14,870 nt of DNA, from contig CALERQ010000207.1 in the NCBI GenBank assembly GCA_937907305.1, positions 1 through 14,870 of the forward strand, given 5' to 3'. A program made the position numbers and the translations under genes. The notes under the pieces were generated by a model that was not told where the DNA came from, did not search any database, and saw only the letters and a list, made by a program, of their open reading frames with translations. Below are positions 7,447 to 13,719 of the stretch, piece by piece; positions within the stretch are counted from its first letter, which is position 1; every line of letters begins with the position of its first letter. The DNA comes from an uncultured Clostridia bacterium. Lineage in GTDB: Bacteria > Bacillota > Clostridia > Oscillospirales > Ruminococcaceae.

Positions 7447-7809
7447 ACATTTGCTAAAAAATTAACAAATCAAAAATTGGATAAAAGTGTAAATTGCGAG
7501 TCCCAAAAATCTGAACAAAAAAAGACGAATTGGAATTTAACTACAAATGAGCCCTAAAATATTGAATAAATGTATTATCTATTTGTTATATAGCACCAAT
7601 CGCTAAAAATAAGTGCAAAAATTCCGCCTATTTTATGGTGGCAAAATCCACAAAAAGCAAGATTAAACTTTGGCGGGGGAAATTTGAAAAACAAACGATG
7701 TTTATTGTCTTTCCATAATACGAGTGCTATAAAAGAGTCAAATTTGATAGGATATTAGGCATATCGAAAGCAAAAACTTGTTTCTTCTCCATAAAGCGGG
7801 AGAAGGGAT
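7447..7809. other. AT-rich intergenic spacer without a gene
   Basis: About 360 nt between the divergent coaD and NUDIX promoters are markedly richer in A and T than the flanking genes. I see no reading frame with a ribosome binding site. A 7-bp inverted repeat, CTTCTCC/GGAGAAG (7784-7790 and 7799-7805), lies just before the NUDIX promoter; its role is unknown. Confidence 0.5.
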
Positions 7810-7838
7810 TTGCCAGCTGCGGATGCTTGTGGTACAAT
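7810..7838 (+). promoter_or_regulatory. Sigma-A promoter of the NUDIX-DUF523 pair
   Basis: TTGCCA (7810-7815, 5 of 6), a 17-nt spacer, and TACAAT (7833-7838, 5 of 6) with TGG directly before it, an extended -10. The start point would be near 7845, about 33 nt before the NUDIX ATG. Confidence 0.8.
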
Positions 7839-7877
7839 GACAACAGAAATGGAATAAAACAGCGGGGAGGGAAAGGG

Positions 7878-8363
7878 ATGATCCTTTCGACATTGTGTTA
7901 CATCGAAAAGAACGGCTGCTGGCTGATGCTGCACCGGGTAAAAAAGAAGAACGATGTGAACCGTGATAAGTGGATCGGTGTGGGCGGCAAGTTCGAGGAG
8001 GGGGAGAGCCCCGAGGACTGCCTGCTGCGGGAGGTACGGGAGGAAACTGGCCTGGACTTGACCGAGTACCGCTTCCGCGGGTTGATAACCTTTGTATCCA
8101 ATGAAGCGCCTACCGAGTATATGCATCTTTTTACCGCCAGCGGCTATACCGGTACGCTGCGGGACTGCGATGAGGGTACGCTGGAATGGGTGCCTATTGG
8201 ACAGGTGGAAAGTTTGCCGCTGTGGCAGGGGGATAAAATCTTTTTGGAGCTGCTGCGGCGGGAAGAGGAGTTCTTTTCCCTTAAACTGAGGTATGACGGA
8301 GATGCATTGGTGGAAGCGGTGCGGGATGGTAAGCCCCTGCCGCTGGAGGAGGAGGTAAGATGA
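7878..8363 (+). CDS. NUDIX hydrolase, MutT/8-oxo-dGTP diphosphatase-like
   Basis: Hydrolyses a nucleoside diphosphate linked to another moiety, releasing a phosphate or nucleoside monophosphate. The complete NUDIX box runs from residue 37 to 59 (GKFEEGE, seven residues, REVREETGL), with the metal-binding glutamates in REVREE. The 161-residue length and the N-terminal LCYIEKNGCWLMLHRVKK resemble the 8-oxo-dGTP/purine NTP group found in Firmicutes, but substrate cannot be read from sequence. The ATG at 7878 is chosen because the purine-rich GGGGAGGGAAAGGG stands just upstream; an in-frame ATG at 7827 lies inside the promoter. The stop overlaps the next gene's start by 4 nt (ATGA), so translation is coupled. 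Confidence 0.85.
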   Translation: MILSTLCYIEKNGCWLMLHRVKKKNDVNRDKWIGVGGKFEEGESPEDCLLREVREETGLDLTEYRFRGLITFVSNEAPTEYMHLFTASGYTGTLRDCDEGTLEWVPIGQVESLPLWQGDKIFLELLRREEEFFSLKLRYDGDALVEAVRDGKPLPLEEEVR

Positions 8364-8788
8364 AGCTTTTGGTGAGTGCCTGTCTGCTGGGGGTGCCCTG
8401 CCGCTATGATGGCAAGGCAAAAACACATGAGGGTGTGTGTTCTCTGCTGGAAAAGCATACGGTGATCCCATTTTGCCCGGAGATCTATGGTGGGCTGCCT
8501 ACACCCCGGCCGGCATCTGAGCGTTTGGGAGAGCGAGTGGTGGCTAAAACAGGCGGGGATGTGACAGAGCAGTTCCACCGTGGCGCGGAAGAAGCCCTGC
8601 GCCTGTGCCGGATGTACGGCTGTGAGACGGCCCTGCTGAAGGAGCGCAGCCCCAGCTGCGGATACGGCGTTATTCATAACGGTCTGTTCGATGGCGGACT
8701 GGTAGAGGGGGATGGAGTAACGGCTGAACTGCTGCTGCAAAACGGCATTGTCGTTTATGGAGAAAGCGAGTGGGAAGTACTGCTGTGA
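8360..8788 (+). CDS. DUF523 family protein (TudS-like thiouracil desulfidase family)
   Basis: DUF523 proteins include TudS, an iron-sulfur enzyme that removes sulfur from 2-thiouracil. The 142-residue length is that of a stand-alone DUF523 domain. Conserved blocks are SACLLGVPCRYDG (Cys8, Cys14), FCPEIYGGLPTPRPASE (Cys39) and LKERSPSCG (Cys100). Cysteines in these blocks hold the [4Fe-4S] cluster in the characterised family members. The gene overlaps the NUDIX stop by 4 nt, with GGAGGAGG of the NUDIX tail acting as its ribosome binding site. Pairing with a nucleotide-cleaning hydrolase suggests handling of modified nucleobases or nucleotides, which is inference. Desulfidase activity is family knowledge and not proven for this branch. 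Confidence 0.82.
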   Translation: MKLLVSACLLGVPCRYDGKAKTHEGVCSLLEKHTVIPFCPEIYGGLPTPRPASERLGERVVAKTGGDVTEQFHRGAEEALRLCRMYGCETALLKERSPSCGYGVIHNGLFDGGLVEGDGVTAELLLQNGIVVYGESEWEVLL

Positions 8789-8805
8789 TTTTTGAGATCA
8801 ATAAT

Positions 8806-8841
8806 AAAGCCGGGCTTGTCGAAAAGGACAGGCTCGGCTTT
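8806..8841. terminator. Bidirectional terminator between DUF523 and HAD genes
   Basis: A 15-bp stem (8806-8820 with 8827-8841, two G-T pairs) has a 6-nt loop, with AAA at one base and TTTT at the other. It ends the plus-strand NUDIX-DUF523 transcript 17 nt after its stop and the minus-strand HAD transcript 5 nt after its stop. Confidence 0.85.
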
Positions 8842-8846
8842 TCTAT

Positions 8847-9692
8847 TTATATTCCAAGGAGGCTGTGAATGGCGTGTGCGACGCCGTCCTCTTCGTTGGA
8901 AAGGGTGATCCAATCGGCAGCTGCATGAATTTCCGGGAAGGCATTGCCCATGGCGATGCCAATGCCGGCGGTTTGCAGCATTCCAATGTCATTATCGGCA
9001 TCGCCCAGTGCCATGGCCTGCGCCGTGGGAATATGTAGCATATCGCAGAGCGCACCCAACGCTGCGCCCTTGCTGCCGTCTCGGTCGGTCAGCTCCAGGT
9101 TGCATTCCATGGTGCTTACGGCGCGTACTCGGTCGCCGTAACGATCGGTCAGCCACGCTTTAATTTTGGCCTTTTGTTCTGGAGTCAGGTAGGGCATATT
9201 GATTTTCTCCAGGTGGGTGCCGGGCTGGCGGGCGCGTTCCATCAAATCATCGACAATGCTTTCTTCACTGGAAAAGAGCGCTTTGAGATGAAATGCCGGA
9301 AGATGGATGGAATCGCGGTGTTCCCAATCGGTACGGGAAAGATACATTTTCTGATCGGCATAAAGCTGCACAGCAAAGTCGCCCATGGTGGTCAAATGCT
9401 CCAGGATCTCCAAGGTGGTATCCAGAGGCAGCGGTGCTGCCCGCAGAATATGTCCTTTCCGGTCGGTGGTTATGCTGCCGTTACAGGTGATGAAGTAATG
9501 GAGAAAGGGCAGTTCCAATACCTGTGGTGCAACAGCAGCCAGGCTGCGTCCGGTGGCGATTACGACCTCAATGCCACGCTCGGCAGCGCATGTAAGTGCC
9601 TCACGGTTGGCGGGGGAGAGGGTCAGGTGGTCATCGCGCAGTAGGGTGCCATCCAGGTCAGTGGCGATGAGTTTGATTTCGCGGTTTGGCAT
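8847..9692 (-). CDS. Cof-type HAD-IIB family phosphatase
   Basis: Haloacid-dehalogenase-type hydrolase with a type IIB cap, a family that dephosphorylates sugar phosphates, flavin precursors and similar small molecules in the cytosol. Motif I is DLDGT (Asp12 nucleophile, Asp14 acid/base), motif II VIATGRS, motif III the Lys in GSKGAAL, and motif IV ALGDADNDIGML, which binds magnesium. All catalytic positions are intact in the 281-residue protein. The ATG at 9692 is chosen because AAAGGAG lies 6 nt upstream; the frame stays open 21 codons further but without a better ribosome binding site. It follows the pseudouridine synthase gene by 78 nt and is probably co-transcribed. The substrate is unknown. 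Confidence 0.85.
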   Translation of the reverse strand: MPNREIKLIATDLDGTLLRDDHLTLSPANREALTCAAERGIEVVIATGRSLAAVAPQVLELPFLHYFITCNGSITTDRKGHILRAAPLPLDTTLEILEHLTTMGDFAVQLYADQKMYLSRTDWEHRDSIHLPAFHLKALFSSEESIVDDLMERARQPGTHLEKINMPYLTPEQKAKIKAWLTDRYGDRVRAVSTMECNLELTDRDGSKGAALGALCDMLHIPTAQAMALGDADNDIGMLQTAGIGIAMGNAFPEIHAAADWITLSNEEDGVAHAIHSLLGI

Positions 9693-9770
9693 AGCAGCTC
9701 CTTTCCGGGAATGGTGTTGCGGGCCGGTTCCTGTGCTTTGCAGGAACTGCGGCAAGAGACAAATGCAGGC

Positions 9771-10757
9771 TTAGGGTTTTCTTTTTGGCTTACGGTATCG
9801 TTCGGTGATCTCCTCCACTGTGGTGGGCCGTACCGTCAGCAGTTCCTCCACAAAGGGGGTTAGCACAGGCTGCCAGTCAATGCCCTTTTTCTCCAGCAAT
9901 GTGGCTATATCCTCCGGCAGGGGAGCGGTAAGGCACAGCTGTTCCCCGGTGATAGGGTGGGTAAAGGCGACCCCGGCACAGTGCAGTGCCTGCCGGGGAA
10001 ATTCCTCCATGGGGCCGCCGTAAAGCTCATCTCCCAGTAGCGGCCAGCCTTTTTCAGCCATATGCACCCGAATCTGATGGGTACGCCCAGTGTGCAGAAT
10101 GAAACCTACCAGCGCGCAGCTTTTATCCGGTGCGGTGGCAAGGACTTTATACTCGGTTACGGCGCGTTCCCCATCGGGGGAAACCACACGCTTCATTTCC
10201 AGCGGAATTTCTCGTTCCAATGGTAGGTCGATAAGTCCTGCGGCGGGCTGTGGAACACCACTTACTACGGCAACATAACGCTTGGTAACGGCTTTCCACA
10301 GCTTGCCTGCGGCAATTTGATGGCGAGCGACCACCACCGCGCCGGTGGTGTCCTTATCAATACGGTTTACCGCCCGGAAGGTACCACTGCTGCCCTCTTT
10401 TTCGCACAGGGTGGCATATACGCTGGCCAGCGTACCGAAGATGTGCCCGCCAGACTGATGCACCGGCATACCGGCAGGTTTATTGAAAACAGCGACATCC
10501 CGGTCCCAGTAGAGGCGGGGAACATCGATTTCGCAGGGAGGCAGTTTGCGGGCTTGGTCCGGCAGGTTGATCTCCAGCGTATCGCCTTCCCGCAGCAGGT
10601 CGATGGTGCGGGCGTGGGAGCCATTGAGCAGGATGCCCTCCGGCAGGTGTTTGAGGGAGATGACCACCTTGCGGCTGATGCCCTGCTTAAAGCGCAGGAA
10701 GTGCTGGATCTGATCGCCTGCATCCTCGGCAGTGATAAGATAGCGAAAGGTCGTCAT
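9771..10757 (-). CDS. RluA-family pseudouridine synthase
   Basis: Isomerises uridine to pseudouridine in RNA, in this family usually 23S rRNA or tRNA. The N-terminal part (about residues 10-66) looks like an S4-type RNA-binding domain. The catalytic domain has FNKPAGMPVHQS and the active-site block VNRIDKDTTG with the catalytic Asp134; most relatives read HRLDxxTSG here, so the His is replaced by Asn. The downstream YVAVVSG, HTGRTHQIRVHM and GDELYGG motifs are typical. AAGGAGG lies just upstream of the ATG. The 328-residue length fits the RluD-like group of Firmicutes, but the target uridine cannot be assigned. The first gene of a unit with the HAD phosphatase. Confidence 0.88.
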   Translation of the reverse strand: MTTFRYLITAEDAGDQIQHFLRFKQGISRKVVISLKHLPEGILLNGSHARTIDLLREGDTLEINLPDQARKLPPCEIDVPRLYWDRDVAVFNKPAGMPVHQSGGHIFGTLASVYATLCEKEGSSGTFRAVNRIDKDTTGAVVVARHQIAAGKLWKAVTKRYVAVVSGVPQPAAGLIDLPLEREIPLEMKRVVSPDGERAVTEYKVLATAPDKSCALVGFILHTGRTHQIRVHMAEKGWPLLGDELYGGPMEEFPRQALHCAGVAFTHPITGEQLCLTAPLPEDIATLLEKKGIDWQPVLTPFVEELLTVRPTTVEEITERYRKPKRKP

Positions 10758-10817
10758 AGGTGGTATCCTCCTTGGATGCTTTGCGGAGAGTTGCTGGCTG
10801 TTGGGCTATGATACCGG

Positions 10818-10826
10818 ATTATACCA
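10818..10826 (-). promoter_or_regulatory. Extended -10 promoter of the pseudouridine synthase gene
   Basis: On the minus strand, a perfect TATAAT (10818-10823) is preceded by TGG (10824-10826). The -35 region is poor and overlaps the T-rich tail of the upstream VanY-gene terminator. The leader would be about 55 nt. Confidence 0.7.
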
Positions 10827-10848
10827 CAAAGCGGGCCCAAAGAAAAGT

Positions 10849-10873
10849 CCCCGATAGCTGATAGCTATCGGGG
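10849..10873. terminator. Intrinsic terminator of the VanY-type carboxypeptidase gene
   Basis: A perfect 11-bp stem, CCCCGATAGCT/AGCTATCGGGG, with a 3-nt loop lies 15 nt after the gene on the minus strand and is followed by ACTTTTCTTT. It ends the prmA-vanY transcript. Confidence 0.85.
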
Positions 10874-10888
10874 AGATAGAAACGAAAA

Positions 10889-11803
10889 TTATGCTGCGCC
10901 GAGGTATTCTTCCAGCGTCAAATTGTTTTCCATGATATAGGTTGCGATCTCCACGCCGACATAGCGGAAATGCCACGGTTCAAAGATGATGCCGGTCACA
11001 TCCTGCTTACCCTTGGGATAGCGCAGGATGAAGCCGTATTCGGCACAGTGCTCCGCCATCCAGATGGCTTCAGCATCATACTCGAAGGATTCTTCCATGG
11101 TGCTGTGGTGGTAATAGTAATCGCCGGAAAGGATATCCACCGCCAGACCGGTATTATGCTCACTCGTTCCGGGAGGCGCTACGCGGGTGGCTGCCACCTG
11201 CTCCGCCTTTTCCCGGCTGTAACCATTATATTTCATTTGTGCCTGTACCTCATTTTCCAGCAGAATGGCGCTGCGGGCAAAGGTACGGTAGGCACTGATA
11301 AGCTGCAGGTCATAGCCATCCGCCTTGGCCGCCGCCAAAAAGTCTCTCAGCGCCTGGGCGATACGGGCATCGACCTTCAGGTCAAATCCGGCGTAGTTGC
11401 AGATAAATTCCCGCTCCATATCCAACTCCTCGGCCAGCGGATATTTGGCGCTGACCAGAATGGTACGCCAGTCATCGCTGCCGGGGTTAGTCAGGTTGGC
11501 CCCGGAAGGCTCGGGATCGGGAGTCGGCTTGGGGTCCGGAGTGGGTTCAGGGTCGGGATCCGGGGTTACTTCCGGGTCCGGTTCGGGATCCGGGTCCGGG
11601 TCGGGCTTTGGCTGGTTACCGGGCTGCTCGGTCTGTTGGCCGGGGTTGGGATCAGGATTATTCGGTTGGTTGGCAGCATGGCGGTGGATTATCAGGGCGG
11701 TTACCCCCCAGATGATAAGCCCCAGTACCAGCAGGATCAGGATGACGCCGCGGATACGCTTAAAGGTGCGGCGCCGATGGGAACGGGATTCATATTGGCT
11801 CAT
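10889..11803 (-). CDS. Membrane-anchored D-alanyl-D-alanine carboxypeptidase, VanY/M15 family
   Basis: Zinc peptidase that removes the terminal D-Ala from peptidoglycan stem peptides at the outer face of the membrane. Domain order: basic cytoplasmic tail (1-18), one membrane helix (about 19-39), an extended acidic linker rich in Pro-Asp/Pro-Glu (41-110), then the M15 catalytic domain (about 112-304). The active site is complete: SAYR (170-173), SEHNTGLAVDI with zinc ligands His216 and Asp223, and EPWHFRYVG with Glu275 and ligand His278. The ATG at 11803 is preceded by GGAGG 7 nt upstream; the frame is open 40 codons further but through the repeat-bearing leader. It follows prmA by 132 nt. Nothing nearby suggests vancomycin resistance; this is the common housekeeping type. 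Confidence 0.9.
   Translation of the reverse strand: MSQYESRSHRRRTFKRIRGVILILLVLGLIIWGVTALIIHRHAANQPNNPDPNPGQQTEQPGNQPKPDPDPDPEPDPEVTPDPDPEPTPDPKPTPDPEPSGANLTNPGSDDWRTILVSAKYPLAEELDMEREFICNYAGFDLKVDARIAQALRDFLAAAKADGYDLQLISAYRTFARSAILLENEVQAQMKYNGYSREKAEQVAATRVAPPGTSEHNTGLAVDILSGDYYYHHSTMEESFEYDAEAIWMAEHCAEYGFILRYPKGKQDVTGIIFEPWHFRYVGVEIATYIMENNLTLEEYLGAA
11507..11611 (-). repeat. Pro-Asp/Glu/Thr-Pro coding repeat in the VanY linker
   Basis: Residues 65-99 are an almost regular alternation of Pro with Asp, Glu, Thr or Lys. At DNA level this is a run of imperfect copies of a short GGGTCCGG/GGATCCGG-like unit (plus-strand reading). Such linkers act as stiff spacers through the cell wall and tend to vary in length by slippage. 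Confidence 0.8.
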
Positions 11804-11834
11804 GTTTTTTCCTCCGTTTGGCTGCGGGTATATT

Positions 11835-11859
11835 CTGACCTGCGCAGAGGGCAGGTCAG
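11835..11859. repeat. Hairpin in the leader of the VanY gene
   Basis: Perfect 9-bp arms CTGACCTGC (11835-11843) and GCAGGTCAG (11851-11859) with a 7-nt loop. It directly adjoins the degenerate cloverleaf-repeat fragment and lies 32 nt upstream of the ATG on the minus strand. Confidence 0.6.
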
Positions 11860-11886
11860 GCCGCAGGCCGCCCAAGCTTTGCCCGG
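11859..11886. repeat. Partial, degenerate copy of the cloverleaf repeat
   Basis: 28 nt match 13558-13585 at 25 positions, including a shared 15-mer (GGCCGCAGGCCGCCC). This is the left outer arm and first inner hairpin of the repeat. The inner hairpin is spoiled by GG to AA and A to T changes, and no right outer arm is found, so the copy is decayed or truncated. Confidence 0.7.
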
Positions 11887-11935
11887 ATTTTCTCCAAATA
11901 TATAGTGCCGTTTTGTGCGGCAATTTACTGCATAT

Positions 11936-12880
11936 TTAGTTTTTCTGCATCAGCAGGGCACACCAACCATCCTGCTCCTTCTCCTCGGTAATGACCATGC
12001 CCTCGGATTCCAACGCGGCGATGACTTCTTCTTTCCGCGGAAGGATGATGCCGGAAGCCACCAGGTGCCCACCGGGTTTTAGGTGATGGTAAATGGCAGG
12101 GGCCAGCGCGATAATGACATCGGCGACAATATTGGCCAGCACAATATCGAAGCCGCCGCGGGTCAGTTCCTCTTCCAGCGGCTGGTGAATAAGATCGGCA
12201 GTTACAGCAGTAAAACGGTCGGGGCCAAAGCCATTTACCTCGGCGTTTTCTGCAGCAGTTCGCACGGCCACCTTGTCGATATCTACCCCAACAGCTTCCT
12301 GGGCACCCAGCATCAATGCGGCAATGGAAAGGATGCCGCTGCCGGTGCCCATATCCAATATGCGCATGTGTTCAACAGGGAGCTGTTCCAGCAGTTCGCA
12401 GCACAGGCGGGTGGTGTGGTGAGTGCCGCTGCCAAAGGCCATGCCGGGATCCAGTGTCATTACCAGCTCTTCTGGGGCGGGAGTATATTCCTCCCAGCTG
12501 GGGCATACCACCAGCCGCTTCCCAAGGTGGGTGGGGTGATAAAAACGCTTCCAGGCATTGGCCCAGTCTTCCTCGGCCAGTGTTTGGTCGGTCTCAATGC
12601 GATAGGGGATGCCTTCTGCTTCCAACCGGTGGGTAAGAAAGGCGGAGGCTTCTGCCGGGTTTTCCTCCGGGGGCAGGTACAGGTGCAGGATCGCCTCGGT
12701 GCGGCTGCGGGCCAGCAGATCTTCATCGATGAGGTCGATGTGGGCGATTTGTGGCACCAACTCCAGCATATCACTGTAATCCTCAATATAGATGCCGTAG
12801 GGGACGGCCATCTGTGCAATCGCTTCAGCTGTCTCGGCATCCTTGGTACTTACGGTTATTTTCAGGTCAGTCCAGTTCAT
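11936..12880 (-). CDS. prmA: Ribosomal protein L11 methyltransferase
   Basis: Methylates ribosomal protein L11 with S-adenosylmethionine; found in most bacteria and usually dispensable. The 314-residue length is normal. The N-terminal third is the substrate-recognition domain. The family signature DPGMAFGSGTHHTT spans 144-157, the SAM-binding loop ILDMGTGSG 174-182, the acidic VDID 199-202, and the LANI motif 248-251. The start at 12880 is supported by AAAGGAA just upstream and by the promoter at 12914-12942; the frame remains open upstream but across that promoter. It is transcribed away from yaaL-bofA and is followed by the VanY gene. Confidence 0.95.
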   Translation of the reverse strand: MNWTDLKITVSTKDAETAEAIAQMAVPYGIYIEDYSDMLELVPQIAHIDLIDEDLLARSRTEAILHLYLPPEENPAEASAFLTHRLEAEGIPYRIETDQTLAEEDWANAWKRFYHPTHLGKRLVVCPSWEEYTPAPEELVMTLDPGMAFGSGTHHTTRLCCELLEQLPVEHMRILDMGTGSGILSIAALMLGAQEAVGVDIDKVAVRTAAENAEVNGFGPDRFTAVTADLIHQPLEEELTRGGFDIVLANIVADVIIALAPAIYHHLKPGGHLVASGIILPRKEEVIAALESEGMVITEEKEQDGWCALLMQKN

Positions 12881-12913
12881 GGCGGTTCCTTTCTTACTAG
12901 GTTTGTCCCATCT

Positions 12914-12942
12914 ATTATAGCGGGTGATATAAAAAATCTCAA
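12914..12942 (-). promoter_or_regulatory. Sigma-A promoter of prmA
   Basis: On the minus strand: TTGAGA (12937-12942, 5 of 6), a 17-nt spacer, and a perfect TATAAT (12914-12919). The start point is expected near 12907, about 27 nt before the ATG. Confidence 0.88.
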
Positions 12943-12961
12943 CAGTTTGCTGGAGCTTTTT

Positions 12962-12991
12962 GCATAGTGGCGGCATAGCGGCCCATACTGA
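12962..12991 (+). promoter_or_regulatory. Possible sporulation-type promoter of the yaaL-bofA pair
   Basis: GCATAGT at 12962-12968 matches six of seven positions of the sigma-E -35. CATAC at 12984-12988 matches the start of its -10, 15 nt later. Read for sigma-G, GCATA (12962-12966) and CATACTG (12984-12990, 6 of 7) are 17 nt apart. No good sigma-A promoter is visible. bofA is a sigma-E gene in Bacillus subtilis, which fits, but the match is imperfect and unproven. Confidence 0.3.
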
Positions 12992-13023
12992 CTGCATAAA
13001 GATGGAAAAGGAGGCACGGGATC

Positions 13024-13263
13024 ATGACAGAGATGAACCGATGCAGGGAACCGCAAAAGACGGGAACACAGGAGACTCTGTGGGAAGAGCTGAGCAGGGT
13101 AAACAAGGAACTCCGCCGGGCGGAGGAGCTTTTTGATGTAGTGACGGAGGATGCATTGATTGAAGCTTGCACCTACCGCATCCAGACACTGCTGACCTAC
13201 CGGACCTACCTGCTGCGCACCGCGCGCCGACAGGCGGAACAGCCGGAACCCATTGCCCTGTAA
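13024..13263 (+). CDS. YaaL-like small protein (DUF2508)
   Basis: A 79-residue soluble, helical protein of unknown function. The central block EELSRVNKELRRAEELFDVVTEDALIEACTYRIQ (about residues 21-54), split here by its two helices, followed by LLTYRTYLLRTAR, resembles the DUF2508/YaaL pattern: a short helix, Phe-Asp-x-Val, then a Tyr-rich helix. AAAAGGAGG at 13006-13013 gives a 10-nt spacing to the ATG. It is followed after 25 nt by bofA, the same neighbour yaaL has in Bacillus. That synteny is the stronger half of the assignment, since the family has few invariant residues. No membrane segment or signal peptide is seen. Confidence 0.65.
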   Translation: MTEMNRCREPQKTGTQETLWEELSRVNKELRRAEELFDVVTEDALIEACTYRIQTLLTYRTYLLRTARRQAEQPEPIAL

Positions 13264-13288
13264 GCGCCGCAACAAAAAGGAGGACATC

Positions 13289-13516
13289 ATGGGAATTTGG
13301 ATCATTGCTGGGGCGGTACTTATTCTGGCGCTGCTGGTGCGCTGGCGGCATGCCCTGCGGGGCTGGCTGCTTTCGGCAGCCGGCGGACTGGGGGTACTGT
13401 GCCTGGTGCAGGCTATAGGGGCGCTGCTGCCGGTGAACCTATTTACTGTGGCGGTGTGTGGTATTTTGGGCCTGCCGGGAGCTATTAGCTTGTTGGTGTG
13501 CAACTTGATGTGGTGA
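13289..13516 (+). CDS. bofA: BofA family protein (pro-sigma-K processing inhibitor)
   Basis: In Bacillus, BofA sits in the mother-cell-derived membrane around the forespore and, with SpoIVFA, holds the SpoIVFB protease inactive until pro-sigma-K should be cleaved. This 75-residue protein is close to usual BofA length. It has two hydrophobic segments (about 2-17 and 26-48), a basic turn RWRHALRG between them, and the C-terminal LLPVNLFTVAVCGILGLPGA, whose Asn-x-x-Thr and LGLPG elements are typical. AAAGGAGG lies 6 nt upstream of the ATG at 13289, so the longer in-frame start at 13253 is rejected. Its 3' untranslated region holds the cloverleaf repeat. In anaerobes lacking SpoIVFB the role may differ. 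Confidence 0.8.
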   Translation: MGIWIIAGAVLILALLVRWRHALRGWLLSAAGGLGVLCLVQAIGALLPVNLFTVAVCGILGLPGAISLLVCNLMW

Positions 13517-13554
13517 ATCTCCGAAACAACCGAAACAAACTGTGAATAGCGAAA

Positions 13555-13639
13555 GTCGGCCGCAGGCCGCCCGGGCTATGCCCGGGCCGACGCCCTATAA
13601 GGGCGTCGACGATGCGAAGCATCGTGGCCTGCGGCCGAC
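13555..13639. repeat. Perfect cloverleaf-forming palindromic repeat
   Basis: All but nine of 85 nt are in perfect pairs. The outer stem pairs 13555-13568 with 13626-13639 (14 bp). Inside it, hairpin 1 is 13569-13576/13580-13587 (8 bp, loop TAT), hairpin 2 is 13588-13596/13600-13608 (9 bp, loop ATA), and hairpin 3 is 13609-13615/13619-13625 (7 bp, loop GAA). The arms abut exactly, leaving no unpaired base at the four-way junction. The structure forms equally on both strands. It lies 38 nt after the bofA stop and before its terminator, so it would be in the bofA 3' untranslated region. No open reading frame or known RNA family is recognised in it. Confidence 0.9.
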
Positions 13640-13660
13640 GCTTATGCTTTGCAGAGGGGA

Positions 13661-13711
13661 AAAAGAAAGACACCATCCCGGCATCGAACCAGTGGATGGT
13701 GTCTTTCTTTT
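13661..13711. terminator. Bidirectional terminator between bofA and the DUF6514 gene
   Basis: A perfect 18-bp inverted repeat (13661-13678 with 13694-13711) has a 15-nt loop. AAAA at its left base and TTTT at its right provide a U tract in either direction. It terminates bofA on the plus strand and the DUF6514 gene, 8 nt away, on the minus strand. Confidence 0.9.
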
Positions 13712-13719
13712 GGAATGGC

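Noticed and set aside
7395..7484. Replication origin suggested by the AT-rich DNA and DnaA box
   Set aside because: Only one perfect box and one weak match, and no dnaA, dnaN, rpmH or other origin gene nearby.
9727..9747. 7-bp hairpin GTTCCTG/CAGGAAC between the pseudouridine synthase and HAD genes, as a terminator
   Set aside because: No T tract follows on either strand and the stem is short; at most an intercistronic stem-loop.
11804..11923. N-terminal extension of the VanY-type protein to 11923
   Set aside because: The extension runs through the repeat fragment and hairpin, and the downstream ATG at 11803 has a well-placed GGAGG followed by a normal basic-plus-membrane N-terminus.
13555..13639. 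tRNA or CRISPR-like explanation for the cloverleaf
   Set aside because: The outer stem is twice tRNA acceptor length, the loops are 3 nt, there is no anticodon loop or T-loop motif, and no spaced direct repeats are present.
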